Shown here in pieces: positions 43,401 to 58,400 of a stretch of 64,000 nucleotides of DNA. How positions within the stretch are numbered: position 1 is the stretch's first letter; each line of letters begins with the position of its first letter. The position numbers and the translations under genes were made by a program. The DNA is from Anomaloglossus baeobatrachus (taxonomy: Eukaryota > Chordata > Amphibia > Anura > Aromobatidae). The notes under the pieces were generated by a model. The model was given only the letters and a program-made list of their open reading frames with translations, was not told the DNA's origin and ran no database searches. Where the stretch lies: contig NC_134364.1 of the NCBI RefSeq assembly GCF_048569485.1, positions 130,053,089 through 130,117,088 of the forward strand, in the 5' to 3' direction.

Positions 43401-46400
43401 ACTCCCTTCTCTCCTCATACTGTCGCCTCACACTCCCTTCTCTCCTCATACTGTCGCCTCACACTCCCTTCTCTCCTCATACTGTCGCCTCACACTCCCT
43501 TCTCTCCTCATACTGTCCCCTCACACTCCCACCTCCCCTCATACTGTCCCCTCACACTCCCTTCTCTCCTCATACTGTCCCCTCACACTCCCACCTCCCC
43601 TCATACTGTCCCCTCACACTCCCACCTCCCCTCATACTGTCCCCTCACACTCCCTTCTCTCCTCATACTGTCCCCTCACACTCCCTTTTCTCCTCATACT
43701 GTCCCCTCACACTCCCACCTCCCCTCATACTGTCCCCTCACACTCCCTTCTCTCCTCATACTGTCTCCTCACACTCCCACCTCCCCTCATACTGTCCCCT
43801 CACACCTCCTTCTCTCCTCATACTGTCCCCTCACACTCCCTTCTCTCCTCATACTGTCCCCTCACACTACCTTCTCTCCTCATACTGTCGCTTCACACTC
43901 CCACCTCCCCTCATACTGTCCCCTCACACTCCCTTCTCTCCTCATACTGTCCCCTCACACTCCCACCTCCCCTCATACTGTCCCCTCACACTCCCTTCTC
44001 TCCTCATACTGTCCCCTCACACTCCCTTCTCTCCTCATACTGTCCCCACACTCCCTTCTCTCCTCATACTGTCCCCTCACACTCCCTTCTCTACTTATAC
44101 TGTCTCCTCACACCCCCTTCTCTCCTCATACTGTCCCCTCACACTCCCACCTCCCCTCATACTGTCCCCTCACACTCCCTTCTCTCCTCATACTGTCCTC
44201 TCACACTCCCACCTCCCCTCATACTGTCCCCTCACACTCCCTTCTCTCCTCATACTGTCCCCTCACACTCCCTTCTCTCCTTATACTGTCTCCTCACACC
44301 CCCTTCTCTCCTCATACTGTCCCCTCACACTCCCACCTCCCCTCATACTGTCCCCTCACACTCCCTTCTCTCCTCATACTGTCCTCTCACACTCCCACCT
44401 CCCCTCATACTGTCCCCTCACACTCCCTTCTCTCCTCATACTGTCCCCTCACACTTCCTTCTCTCCTCATACTGTCCCCTCACACTCCCTTCTCTCCTCA
44501 TACTGTCCCCTCACTACCTTCTCTCCTCATACTGTCGCCTCACACCCTCTTCTCTCCTCATACTGTCCCCTCACACTCCCTTCTCTCCTCATACTGTCCC
44601 CTCACACTCCCTTCTCTCCTCAAACTGTCGCCTCACACCCCCTTCTCTCCTCATACTGTCCCCTCACACTCCCACCTCCTCTCATACTGTCCCCTCACAC
44701 TCCCTTCTCTCCTCATACAGTCCCCTCACAATCCCTTCTCTCCTCATACTGTCCCCACACTCCCTTCTCTCCTCATACTGTCCCCTCACACTCCCTTCTC
44801 TCCTTATACTGTCGCCTCACCCCCCCTTCTCTCCTCATACTGTCCCCTCACACTCCCACCTCCCCTCATACTGTCCCCTCACACTCCCTTCTCTCCTCAT
44901 ACTGTCCCCTCACACTCCCACCTCCCCTCATACTGTCCCTTCACACTCCCTTCTCTCCTCATACTGTCCCCTCACACTCCCTTCTCTCCTCATACTGTCG
45001 CCTCACACTCCCTTCTCTCATACTGTCGCCTCACACTCCCTTCTCTCCTCATACTGTCGCCTCACACTCCCTTCTCTCCTCATACTGTCGCCTCACACTC
45101 CCAGCTCCCCTCATACTGTCCCCTCACACTCCCTTCTCTCCTCATACTGTCCCCTCACACTCCCACCTCCCCTCATACTGTCCCCTCACACTCCCACCCC
45201 CCCTCATACTGTCCCCTCACACTCCCTTCTCTCCTCATACTGTCCCCTCACACTCCCTTCTCTCCTCACACTGTCGCCTCACAACCCCTTCTCTCCTCAT
45301 ACTGTCCCCTCACACTCCCACCTCCCATCATACTGTCCCCTCACACTCCCTTCTCTCCTCATACTGTCCCCTCACACTCCCTTCTCTCCTCATACTGTCC
45401 CCTCACACTCCCTTCTCTCCTCATACTGTCCCCTCACACTCCCTTCTCTCCTTATGTCGCCTCACACCCCCTTCTCTCCTCACACTGTCCCCTCACACTC
45501 CCTTCTCTCCTCATACTGTCGACTCACACCCCCTTCTCTCCTCATACTGTCCCCTCACACTCCCACCTCCCCTCATACTATCCCCTCACACTCCCTTCTC
45601 TCCTCATACTGTCCTCTCACACTCCCACCTCCCCTCATACTGTCCCCTCACACTCCCTTCTCTCCTCATACTGTCCCCTCACACTCCCTTCTCGTCTCAT
45701 TCTGTCGCCTCACACTCCTTTCTCTCCTCATACTGTCGCCTCACACCCCCTTCTCTCCTCATACTGTCCCCTCACACTCCCACCTCCCCTCATACTGTCC
45801 CCTCACACTCCCACCTCCCCTCATACTGTCCCCTCACACTCCCTTCTCTCCTCATACTGTCCCCTCACACTCCCTTCTCTCCTCATACTGTCGCCTCACA
45901 CTCCCTTCTCTCCTCATACTGTCCCCTCAATATCCCACCTCCTCTCATACTGTCCCCTCACACTCCCACCTCCCCTCATACTGTCCCCTCACACTCCCTT
46001 CTCTCTTTATACTGTCCCCTCACACTCCCTTCTCTCCTCATACTGTCCCCACACTCCCTTCTCTCCTCATACTGTCCACTCACACTCCCTTCTTTCTTTA
46101 TACTGTCGCCTCACACCCCCTTCTCTCCTCATACTGTCCCCTCACACTCCCACCTCCCCTCATACTGTCCCCTCACACTCCCTTCTCTCCTCATACTGTC
46201 CCCTCACACTCCCACCTCCCCTCATACTGTCCCCTAACACTCCCTTCTCTCCTCATACTGTCCCCTCACACTCCCTTCTCTCCTCATACTGTCGCCTCAC
46301 ACTCCCTTCTCTCATACTGTCGCCTCACACTCCCAGCTCCCCTCATACTGTCCCCTCACACTCCCACCCCCCCCCTCATACTGTCCCCTCACACTCCCTT

Positions 46401-49400
46401 CTCTCCTTATACTGTCCCCTCACACTCCCTTCTCTCCTCACACTGTCGCCTCACACTCCCTTCTCTCCTCACACTGTCGCCTCACAACCCCTTCTCTCCT
46501 CACACTGTCCCCTCACACTCCCACCTCCCCTCATACTGTCCCCTCACACTCCCTTCTCTCCTCATGCTGTCCCCTCACACTCCCACCTCCCCTCATACTG
46601 TCCCCTCACACTCCCACCTCCCCTCATACTGTCCCCTCACACTCCCTTCTCTCCTCATACTGTCCCCTAACCCTCCCTTCTCTCCTCATACTGTCGCCTC
46701 ACACTCCCTTCTCTCCTCATACTGTCGCCTCACACTCCCTTCTCTCCTCATACTCTCCCCTCACACTCCCACCTCCCCTCATACTGTCCCCTCACACTCC
46801 CTTCTCTCCTCATACTGTCCCCTCACACTCCCACCTCCCCTCATACTGTCCCCTCACACTCCCTTCTCTCCTTATACTGTCCCCTCACACTCCCACCTCC
46901 CCTCATACTGTCCCCTCACACTCCCTTCTCTCCTCATACTGTCCCCTCACACTCCCTTCTCTCCTCATACTGTCCCCTCACACTCCCTTCTCTCCTCATA
47001 CTGTCCCCTCACACTCCCACCTCCCCTCATACTGTCCCCTCACACTCCCACCTCCCCTCATACTGTCCCCTCACACTCCCTTCTCTCCTCATACTGTCCC
47101 CTCACACTCCCACCTCCCCTCATACTGTCCCCTCACACTCCCACCTCCCCTCATACTGTCCCCTCACACTCCCTTTTTTCCTCATTCTGTCCCCTAACCC
47201 TCCCTTCTCTCCTCATACTGTCGCCTCACACTCCCTTCTCTCCTCATACTGTCGCCTCACACTCCCTTCTCTCCTCATACTGTCCCCTCACACTCCCACC
47301 TCCCCTCATACTGTCCCCTCACACTCCCTTCTCTCCTCATACTGTCCCCTCACACTCCCACCTCCCCTCATACTGTCCCCTCACACTCCCTTCTCTCCTG
47401 ATACTGTCCCCTCACACTCCCACCTCCCCTCATACTGTCCCCTCACACTCCCACCTCCCCTCATACTGTCCCCTCACACTCCCTTCTCTCCTCATACTGT
47501 CCCCTCACACTCCCTTCTCTCCTCATACTGTCCCCTCACACTCCCACCTCCCCTCATACTGTCCCCTCACACTCCCTTCTCTCCTCATACTGTCTCCTCA
47601 CACTCCCACCTCCCCTCATACTGTCCCCTCACACTCCCTTCTCTCCTTATACTGTCCCCTCACACTCCCACCTCCCCTCATACTGTCCCCTCACACTCCC
47701 TTCTCTCCTCATACTGTCCCCTCACACTCCTTTCTCTCCTCATACTGTCCCCTCACATTCCCTTCTCTCCTCATACTGTCGCCTCACACTCCCACCTCCC
47801 CTCATACTGTCCCCTCACACTCCCTTCTCTCCTCATACTGTCCCCTCACACTCCCACCTCCCCCTCATACTGTCCCCTCACACTCCCACCTCCCCTCATA
47901 CTGTCCCCTCACACTCCCTTCTCTCCTCATACTGTCCCCTCACACTCCCTTCTCTCCTCACACTCCCACCTCCCCTCATACTGTCCCCTCACACTCCCTT
48001 CTCTCCTTATACTGTCCCCTTACACTCCCCACCTCCCCTCATACTGTCCCCTCACACTCCCTTCTCTCCTCATACTGTCCCCTCACACTCCCTTCTCTCC
48101 TCATACTGTCGCCTCACACCCCCTTCTCTCCTCATACTGTCCCCTCACACTCCCACCTCCCCTCATACTGTCCCCTCACACTCCCTTCTCTCCTCATACT
48201 GTCCTCTCACACTCCCACCTCCCCTCATACTGTCTCCTCACACTCCCTTCTCTCCTCATACTGTCCCCTCACACTCCCTTCTCTCCTCTTACTGTCCCCT
48301 CACACTCCCACCTCCCCTCATATTGTCCCCTCACACTCCCACCTCCCCTCATACTGTCCCGTCACACTCCCTTCTCTCCTCATACTGTCCCCTCACACTC
48401 CCTTCTCTCCTTATGTCGCCTCACACCCCCTTCTCTCCTCATACTGTCCCCTCACACTCCCTTCTCTCCTCATACTGTCGCCTCACACCCCCTTCTCTCC
48501 TCATACTGTCCCCTCACACTCCCACCTCCCCTCATACTGTCCCCTCACACTCCCTTCTCTCCTCACACTGTCCTCTCACACTCCCACCTCCCCTCATACT
48601 GTCCCCTCACACTCCCTTCTCTCCTCATACTGTCCCCTCACACTCCCTTCTCGTCTCATACTGTCGCCTCACACTCCCTTCTCTCCTCATACTGTCGCCT
48701 CACACCCCCTTCTCTCCTCATACTGTCCCCTCACACTCCCACCTCCCCTCATACTGTCTCCTCACACTCCCACCTCCCCTCATACTGTCCCCTCACACTC
48801 CCTTCTCTCTTTATACTGTCCCCTCACACTCCCACCTCCCCTCATACTGTCTCCTCACACTCCCTTCTCTCCTCATACTGTCCCCTCACACTACCTTCTC
48901 TCCTCATACTGTCCCCTCACACTCCCTTCTCTCCTCATACTGTCCCCTCACACTCCCTTCTCTCCTCATACTGTCCCCTCACACTCCCTTCTCGTCTCAT
49001 ACTGTCGCCTCACACTCCCTTCTCTCCTCATACTGTCGCCTCACACCCCCTTCTCTCCTCATACTGTCCCCTCACACTCCCACCTCCCCTCATACTGTCC
49101 CCTCACACTCCCACCTCCCCTCATACTGTCCCCTCACACTCCCTTCTCTCCTCATACTGTCCCCTCACACTCCCACCTCCTCTCATACTGTCCCCTAACA
49201 CTCCCTTCTCTCCTCATACTGTCGCCTCACACTCCCTTCTCTCCTCATACTGTCGCCTCACACTCCCTTCTCTCCTCATACTGTCGCCACACACTCCCTT
49301 CTCTCCTCATACTGTCCCCTCACACTCCCACCTCCCCTCATACTGTCCCCTCACACTCCCTTCTCTCCTCATACTGTCCCCTAACACTCCCTTCTCTCCT

Positions 49401-52400
49401 CATACTGTCGCCTCACACTCCCTTCTCTCCTCATACTGTCGCCTCACACTCCCTTCTCTCCTCATACTGTCGCCTCACACTCCCTTCTCTCCTCATACTG
49501 TCGCCACACACTCCCTTCTCTCCTCATACTGTCCCCTCACACTCCCACCTCCCCTCATACTGTCCCCTCACACTCCCTTCTCTCCTCATACTGTCCCCTC
49601 ACACTCCCTTCTCTCCTCATACTGTCCCCTCACACTCCTTTCTCTCCTCATACTGTCCCCTCACACTCCCTTCTCTCCTCATACTGTCGCCTCACAGCCC
49701 CTTCTCTCCTCATACTGTCCCCTCACACTCCCACCTCCCCTCATACTGTCCCCTCACACTCCCTTCTCTCCTCATACTGTCCTCTCACACTCCCACCTCC
49801 CCTCATACTGTCTCCTCACACTCCCTTCTCTCCTCATACTGTCCCCTCACACTCCCTTCTCTCCTCTTACTGTCCCCTCACACTCCCACCTCCCCTCATA
49901 TTGTCCCCTCACACTCCCACCTCCCCTCATACTGTCCCCTCACACTCCCTTCTCTCCTCATAGTGTCCCCTCACACTCCCTTCTCTCCTCATACTGTCCC
50001 CTCACACTCCCTTCTCTCCTCATACTGTCCCCTCACACTCCCTTCTCTCCTTATGTCGCCTCACACCCCCTTCTCTCCTCATACTGTCCCCTCACACTCC
50101 CTTCTCTCCTCATACTGTAGCCTCACACCCCCTTCTCTCCTCATACTGTCCCCTCACACTCCCACCTCCCCTCATACTGTCCCCTCACACTCCCTTCTCT
50201 CCTCATACTGTCCTCTCACACTCCCACCTCCCCTCATACTGTCCCCCACACTCCCTTCTCTCCTCATACTGTCCCCTCACACTCCCTTCTCGTCTCATAC
50301 TGTCGCCTCACACTCCCTTCTCTCCTCATACTGTCGCCTCACACTCCCTTCTCTCCTCATACTGTCGCCTCACACCCCCTTCTCTCCTCATACTGTCCCC
50401 TCACACTCCCACCTCCCCTCATACTGTCCCCTCACACTCCCACCTCCCCTCATACTGTCCCCTCACACTCCCTTCTCTCCTCATACTGTCCCCTCACACT
50501 CCCTTCTCTCCTCATACTGTCGCCTCACACTCCCTTCTCTCCTCATACTGTCCCCTCACACTCCCACCTCCTCTCATACTGTCCCCTCACACTCCCACCT
50601 CCCCTCATACTGTCCCCTCACACTCCCTTCTCTCCTCCTACTGTCCCCTCACACTTCCTTCTCTCCTCATACTGTCCGCTCACACTCCCTTCTCTCCTTA
50701 TACTGTCCCCTCACTCCCTTCTCTCCTCATACTGTCGCCTCACACCCCCTTCTCTCCTCATACTGTCCCCTCACACTCCCTTCTCTCCTCATACTGTCCC
50801 CTCACACTCCCTTCTCTCCTCATACTGTCGCCTCACACCCCCTTCTCTCCTCATACTGTCCCCTCACACTCCCACCTCCTCTTATACTGTCCCCTCACAC
50901 TCCCTTCTCTTTTCATACTGTCCCCTCACACTCCCTTCTCTCCTCATACTGTCCCCACACTCCCTTCTCTCCTCATACTGTCCCCTCACACTCCCTTCTC
51001 TCCTAATACTGTCGCCTCACACCCCCTTCTCTCCTCATACTGTCCCCTCACACTCCCACCTCCCCTCATACTGTCCCCTCACACTCCCTTCTCTCCTCAT
51101 ACTGTCCCCTCACACTCCCACCTCCCCTCATACTGTCCCCTCACACTCCCTTCTCTCCTCATACTGTCCCCTCACACTCCCTTCTCTCCTCATACTGTCG
51201 CCTCACACTCCCTTCTCTCATACTGTCGCCTCACACTCCCTTCTCTCCTCATACTGTCGCCTCACACTCCCTTCTCTCCTCATACTGTCGCCTCACACTC
51301 CCAGCTCCCCTCATACTGTCCCCTCACACTCCCTTCTCTCCTCATACTGTCCCCTCACACTCCCACCTCCCCTCATACTGTCCCCTCACACTCCCACCCC
51401 CCCTCATACTGTCCCCTCACACTCCCTTCTCTCCTTTTACTGTCCCCTCACACTCCCTTCTCTCCTCACACTGTCGCCTCACAACCCCTTCTCTCCTCAC
51501 ACTGTCCCCTCACACTCCCACCTCCCCTCATACTGTCCCCTCACACTCCCTTCTCTCCTCATACTGTCCCCTCACACTCCCACCTCCCCTCATACTGTCC
51601 CCTCACACTCCCACCTCCCCTCATACTGTCCCCTCACACTCCCTTCTCTCCTCATACTGTCCCCTAACACTCCCTTCTCTCCTCATACTGTCGCCTCACA
51701 CTCCCTTCTCTCCTCATACTGTCGCCTCACACTCCCTTCTCTCCTCATACTGTCGCCTCACACTCCCTTGTCTCCTCATACTGTCCCCTCACACTCCCAC
51801 CTCCCCTCATACTGTCCCCTCACACTCCCTTCTCTCCTCATACTGTCCCCTCACACTCCCACCTCCCCTCATACTGTCCCCTCACACTCCCACCTCCCCT
51901 CATACTGTCCCCTCACACTCCCTTCTCTCCTCATACTGTCCCCTCACACTCCCTTCTCTCCTCATACTGTCCCCTCACACTCCCACCTCCCCTCATACTG
52001 TCCCCTCACACTCCCTTCTCTCCTCATACTGTCTCCTCACACTCCCACCTCCCCTCATACTGTCCCCTCACACTCCCTTCTCTCTTTATACTGTCCCCTC
52101 ACACTCCAGCCTACCCTCATACTGTCCCCTCACACTCCCTTCTCTCCTCATACTGTCCCCTCACACTCCCTTCTCTCCTCATACTGTCCCCTCACACTCC
52201 CTTCTCTCCTCATACTGTCCCCTCACACTCCCACCTCCCCTCATACTGTCCCCTCACACTCCCTTCTCTCCTCATACTGTCCCCTCACACTCCCACCTCC
52301 CCTCATACTGTCCCCTCACACTCCCATCTCCCCTCATACTGTCCCCTCACACTCCCTTCTCTCCTCATACTGTCCCCTCACACTCCCTTCTCTCCTCATG

Positions 52401-55400
52401 CTGTCCCCTCACACTCCCACCTCCCCTCATACTGTCCCCTCACACTCCCTTCTCTCCTCACACTCCCACCTCCCCTCATACTGTCCCCTCACACTCCCTT
52501 CTCTCCTTATACTGTCCCCTCACACTCCCACCTCCCCTCATACTGTCCCCTCACACTCCCTTCTCTCCTCATACTGTCCCCTAACACTCCCTTCTCTCCT
52601 CATACTGTCGCCTCACACTCCCTTCTCTCCTCATAATGTCGCCTCACACTCCCTTCTCTCCTCATACTGTCGCCTCACACTCCCTTCTCTCCTCATACTG
52701 TCCCCTCACACTCCCACCTCCCCTCATACTGTCCCCTCACACTCCCTTCTCTCCTCATACTGTCCCCTCACACTCCCTTCTCTCCTCATACTGTCCCCTC
52801 ACACTCCTTTCTCTCCTCATACTGTCCCCTCACACTCACTTCTCTCCTCATACTGTCGCCTCACACCCCCTTCTCTCCTCATACTGTCCCCTCACACTCC
52901 CACCTCCCCTCATACTGTCCCCTCACACTCCCTTTTCTCCTCATACTGTCCTCTCACACTCCCACCTCCCCTCATACTGTCTCCTCACACTCCCTTCTCT
53001 CCTCATACTGTCCCCTCACACTCCCTTCTCTCCTCTTACTGTCCCCTCACACTCCCACCTCCCCTCATATTGTCCCCTCACACTCCCACCTCCCCTCATA
53101 CTGTCCCCTCACACTCCCTTCTCTCCTCATACTGTCCCCTCACACTACCTTCTCTCCTCATACTGTCCCCTCACACTCCCTTCTCTCCTCATACTGTCCC
53201 CTCACACTCCCTTCTCTCCTTATGTCGCCTCACACCCCCTTCTCTCCTCATACTGTCCCCTCACACTCCCTTCTCTCCTCATACTGTCGCCTCACACCCC
53301 CTTCTCTCCTCATACTGTCCCCTCACACTCCCACCTCCCCTCATACTGTCCCCTCACACTCCCTTCTCTCCTCATACTGTCCTCTCACACTCCCACCTCC
53401 CCTCATACTGTCCCCTCACACTCCCTTCTCTCCTCATACTGTCCCCTCACACTCCCTTCTCGTCTCATACTGTCGCCTCACACTCCCTTCTCTCCTCATA
53501 CTGTCGCCTCACACCCCCTTCTCTCCTCATACTGTCCCCTCACACTCCCACCTCCCCTCATACTGTCCCCTCACACTCCCACCTCCCCTCATACTGTCCC
53601 CTCACACTCCGTTCTCTCCTCATACTGTCCCCTCACACTCCCTTCTCTCCTCATACTGTCGCCTCACACTCCCTTCTCTCCTCATACTGTCCCCTCACAC
53701 TCCCCCTCCTCTCATACTGTCCCCTCACACTCCCACCTCCCCTCATACTGTCCCCTCACACTCCCTTCTCTCCTCCTACTGTCCCCTCACACTTCCTTCT
53801 CTCCTCATACTGTCCGCTCACACTCCCTTCTCTCCTTATACTGTCCCCTCACTCCCTTCTCTCCTCATACTGTCGCCTCACACCCCCCTTCTCTCCTCAT
53901 ACTGTCCCCTCACACTCCCTTCTCTCCTCATACTGTCCCCTCACACTCCCTTCTCTCCTCATACTGTCGCCTCACACCCCCTTCTCTCCTCATACTGTCC
54001 CCTCACACTCCCACCTCCTCTCATACTGTCCCCTCACACTCCCTTCTCTTTTCATACTGTCCCCTCACACTCCCTTCTCTCCTCATACTGTCCCCACACT
54101 CCCTTCTCTCCTCATACTGTCCCCTCACACTCCCTTCTCTCCTTATACTGTCGCCTCACACCCCCTTCTCTCCTCATACTGTCCCCTCACACTCCCTTCT
54201 CTCCTCATACCTGTCCCCCTCACACTCCCACCTCCCCTCATACTGTCCCCTCACACTCCCTTCTCTCCTCATACTGTCCCCTCACACTCCCTTCTCTCCT
54301 CATACTGTCGCCTCACACTCCCTTCTCTCATACTGTCGCCTCACACTCCCTTCTCTCCTCATACTGTCGCCTCACACTCCCTTCTCTCCTCATACTGTCG
54401 CCTCACACTCCCAGCTCCCCTCATACTGTCCCCTCACACTCCCTTCTCTCCTCATACTGTCCCCTCACACTCCCACCTCCCCTCATACTGTCCCCTCACA
54501 CTCCCACCCCCCCTCATACTGTCCTCTCACACTCCCTTCTCTCCTCATACTGTCCCCTCACACTCCCTTCTCTCCTCACACTGTCGCCTCACAACCCCTT
54601 CTCTCCTCACACTGTCCCTCACACTCCCACCTCCCCTCATACTGTCCCCTCACACTCCCTTCTCTCCTCATACTGTCCCCTCACACTCCCTTCTCTCCTC
54701 ATACTGTCGCCTCACTCTCCCTTCTCTCCTCATACTGTCCCCTCACACTCCACCTCCTCTCATACTGTCCCCTCACACTCCCACCTCTCCCTCATACTGT
54801 CCCCTCACAACTCCCTTCTCTCCTCCTACTGTCCCCTCACACTTCCTTCTCTCCTCATACTGTCCGCTCACACTCCCTTCTCTCCTTATACTGTCCCCTC
54901 ACTCCCTTCTCTCCTCATACTGTCGCCTCACACCCCCTTCTCTCCTCATACTGTCCCCTCACACTCCCTTCTCTCCTCATACTGTCCCCTCACACTCCCT
55001 TCTCTCCTCATACTGTCGCCTCACACCCCCTTCTCTCCTCATACTGTCCCCTCACACTCCCACCTCCTCTCATACTGTCCCCTCACACTCCCTTCTCTTT
55101 TCATACTGTCCCCTCACACTCCCTTCTCTCATACTGTCCCCACACTCCCTTCTCTCCTCATACTGTCCCCTCACACTCCCTTCTCTCCTTATACTGTCGC
55201 CTCACACCCCCTTCTCTCCTCATACTGTCCCCTCACACTCCCCACCTCCCCTCATACTGTCCCCTCACACTCCCTTCTCTCCTCATACTGTCCCCTCACA
55301 CTCCCACCTCCCCTCATACTGTCCCCTCACACTCCCTTCTCTCCTCATACTGTCCCCTCACACTCCCTTCTCTCCTCATACTGTCCCCTCACACTCCCTT

Positions 55401-58400
55401 CTCTCCTCATACTGTCGCCTCACACTCCCTTCTCTCATACTGTCGCCTCACACTCCCCTTCTCTCCTCATACTGTCGCCTCACACTCCCTTCTCTCCTCA
55501 TACTGTCGCCTCACACTCCCAGCTCCCCTCATACTGTCCCCTCACACTCCCTTCTCTCCTCATACTGTCCCCTCACACTCCCACCTCCCCTCATACTGTC
55601 CCCTCACACTCCCACCCCCCCTCATACTGTCCCCTCACACTCCCTTCTCTCCTCATACTGTCCCCTCACACTCCCTTCTCTCCTCACACTGTCGCCTCAC
55701 AACCCCTTCTCTCCTCACACTGTCCCCTCACACTCCCACCCTCCCCTCATACTGTCCCCTCACACTCCCTTCTCTCCTCATACCTGTCCCCTCACACTCC
55801 CACCTCCCCTCATACTGTCCCCTCACACTCCCACCTCCCCTCATACTGTCCCCTCACACTCCCTTCTCTCCTCATACTGTCCCCTAACACTCCCTTCTCT
55901 CCTCATACTGTCGCCTCACACTCCCTTCTCTCCTCATACTGTCGCCTCACACTCCCTTCTCTCCTCATACTGTCGCCTCACACTCCCTTGTCTCCTCATA
56001 CTGTCCCCTCACACTCCCACCTCCCCTCATACTGTCCCCCTCACACTCCCTTCTCTCCTCATACTGTCCCCCTCACACTCCCACCTCCCCTCATACTGTC
56101 CCCTCACACTCCCACCTCCCCTCATACTGTCCCCTCACACTCCCTTCTCTCCTCATACTGTCCCCTCACACTCCCTTCTCTCCTCATACTGTCCCCTCAC
56201 ACTCCCACCTCCCCTCATACTGTCCCCTCACACTCCCTTCTCTCCTCATACTGTCTCCTCACACTCCCACCTCCCCTCATACTGTCCCCTCACACTCCCT
56301 TCTCTCTTTATACTGTCCCCTCACACTCCCACCTCCCCTCATACTGTCCCCTCACACTCCCTTCTCTCCTCATACTGTCCCCTCACACTCCCTTCTCTCC
56401 TCATACTGTCCCCTCACACTCCCTTCTCTCCTCATACTGTCCCCTCACACTCCCACCTCCCCTCATACTGTCCCCTCACACTCCCTTCTCTCCTCATACT
56501 GTCCCCTCACACTCCCACCTCCCCTCATACTGTCCCCTCACACTCCCATCTCCCCTCATACTGTCCCCTCACACTCCCTTCTCTCCTCATACTGTCCCCT
56601 CACACTCCCTTCTCTCCTCATGCTGTCCCCTCACACTCCCACCTCCCCTCATACTGTCCCCTCACACTCCCTTCTCTCCTCACACTCCCACCTCCCCTCA
56701 TACTGTCCCCTCACACTCCCTTCTCTCCTTATACTGTCCCCTCACACTCCCACCTCCCCTCATACTGTCCCCTCACACTCCCTTCTCTCCTCATACTGTG
56801 CCCTCACACTCCCTTCTCTCCTCATACTGTCCCCTCACACTCCCACCTCCCCTCATACTGTCCCCTCACACTCCCACCTCCCCTCATACTGTCCCCTCAC
56901 ACTCCCTTCTCTCCTCATACTGTCCCCTAACACTCCCTTCTCTCCTCATACTGTCGCCTCACACTCCCTTCTCTCATCATACTGTCGCCTCACACTCCCT
57001 TCTCTCCTCATACTGTCGCCTCACACTCCCTTCTCTCCTCATACTGTCCCCTCACACTCCCACCTCCCCTCATACTGTCCCCTCACACTCCCTTCTCTCC
57101 TCATACTGTCCCCTCACACTCCCTTCTCTCCTCATACTGTCCCCTCACACTCCTTTCTCTCCTCATACTGTCCCCTCACACTCCCTTCTCTCCTCATACT
57201 GTCGCCTCACACCCCCTTCTCTCCTCATACTGTCCCCTCACACTCCCACCTCCCCTCATACTGTCCCCTCACACTCCCTTCTCTCCTCGAACTGTCCTCT
57301 CACACTCCCACCTCCCCTCATACTGTCTCCTCACACTCCCTTCTCTCCTCATACTGTCCCCTCACACTCCCTTCTCTCCTCTTACTGTCCCCTCACACTC
57401 CCACCTCCCCTCATATTGTCCCCTCACACTCCCACCTCCCCTCATACTGTCCCCTCACACTCCCTTCTCTCCTCATACTGTCCCCTCACACTCCCTTCTC
57501 TCCTCATACTGTCCCCTCACACTCCCTTCTCTCCTCATACTGTCCCCTCACACTCCCTTCTCTCCTTATGTCGCCTCACACCCCCTTCTCTCCTCATACT
57601 GTCCCCTCACACTCCCTTCTCTCCTCATACTGTCGCCTCACACCCCCTTCTCTCCTCATACTGTCCCCTCACACTCCCACCTCCCCTCATACTGTCCCCT
57701 CACACTCCCTTCTCTCCTCATACTGTCCTCTCACACTCCCACCTCCCCTCATACTGTCCCCTCACACTCCCTTCTCTCCTCATACTGTCCCCTCACACTC
57801 CCTTCTCGTCTCATACTGTCGCCTCACACTCCCTTCTCTCCTCATACTGTCGCCTCACACCCCCTTCTCTCCTCATATTGTCCCCTCACACTCCCACCTC
57901 CCCTCATACTGTCCCCTCACACTCCCACCTCCCCTCATACTGTCCCCTCACACTCCGTTCTCTCCTCATACTGTCCCCTCACACTCCCTTCTCTCCTCAT
58001 ACTGTCGCCTCACACTCCCTTCTCTCCTCATACTGTCCCCTCACACTCCCACTTCCTCTCATACTGTCCCCTCACACTCCCACCTCCCCTCATACTGTCC
58101 CCTCACACTCCCTTCTCTCCTCCTACTGTCCCCTCACACTTCCTTCTCTCCTCATACTGTCCGCTCACACTCCCTTCTCTCCTTATACTGTCCCCTCACT
58201 CCCTTCTCTCCTCATACTGTCGCCTCACACCCCCTTCTCTCCTCATACTGTCCCCTCACACTCCCTTCTCTCCTCATACTGTCCCCTCACACTCCCTTCT
58301 CTCCTCATACTGTCGCCTCACACCCCCTTCTCTCCTCATACTGTCCCCTCACACTCCCACCTCCTCTCATACTGTCCCCTCACACTCCCTTCTCTTTTCA

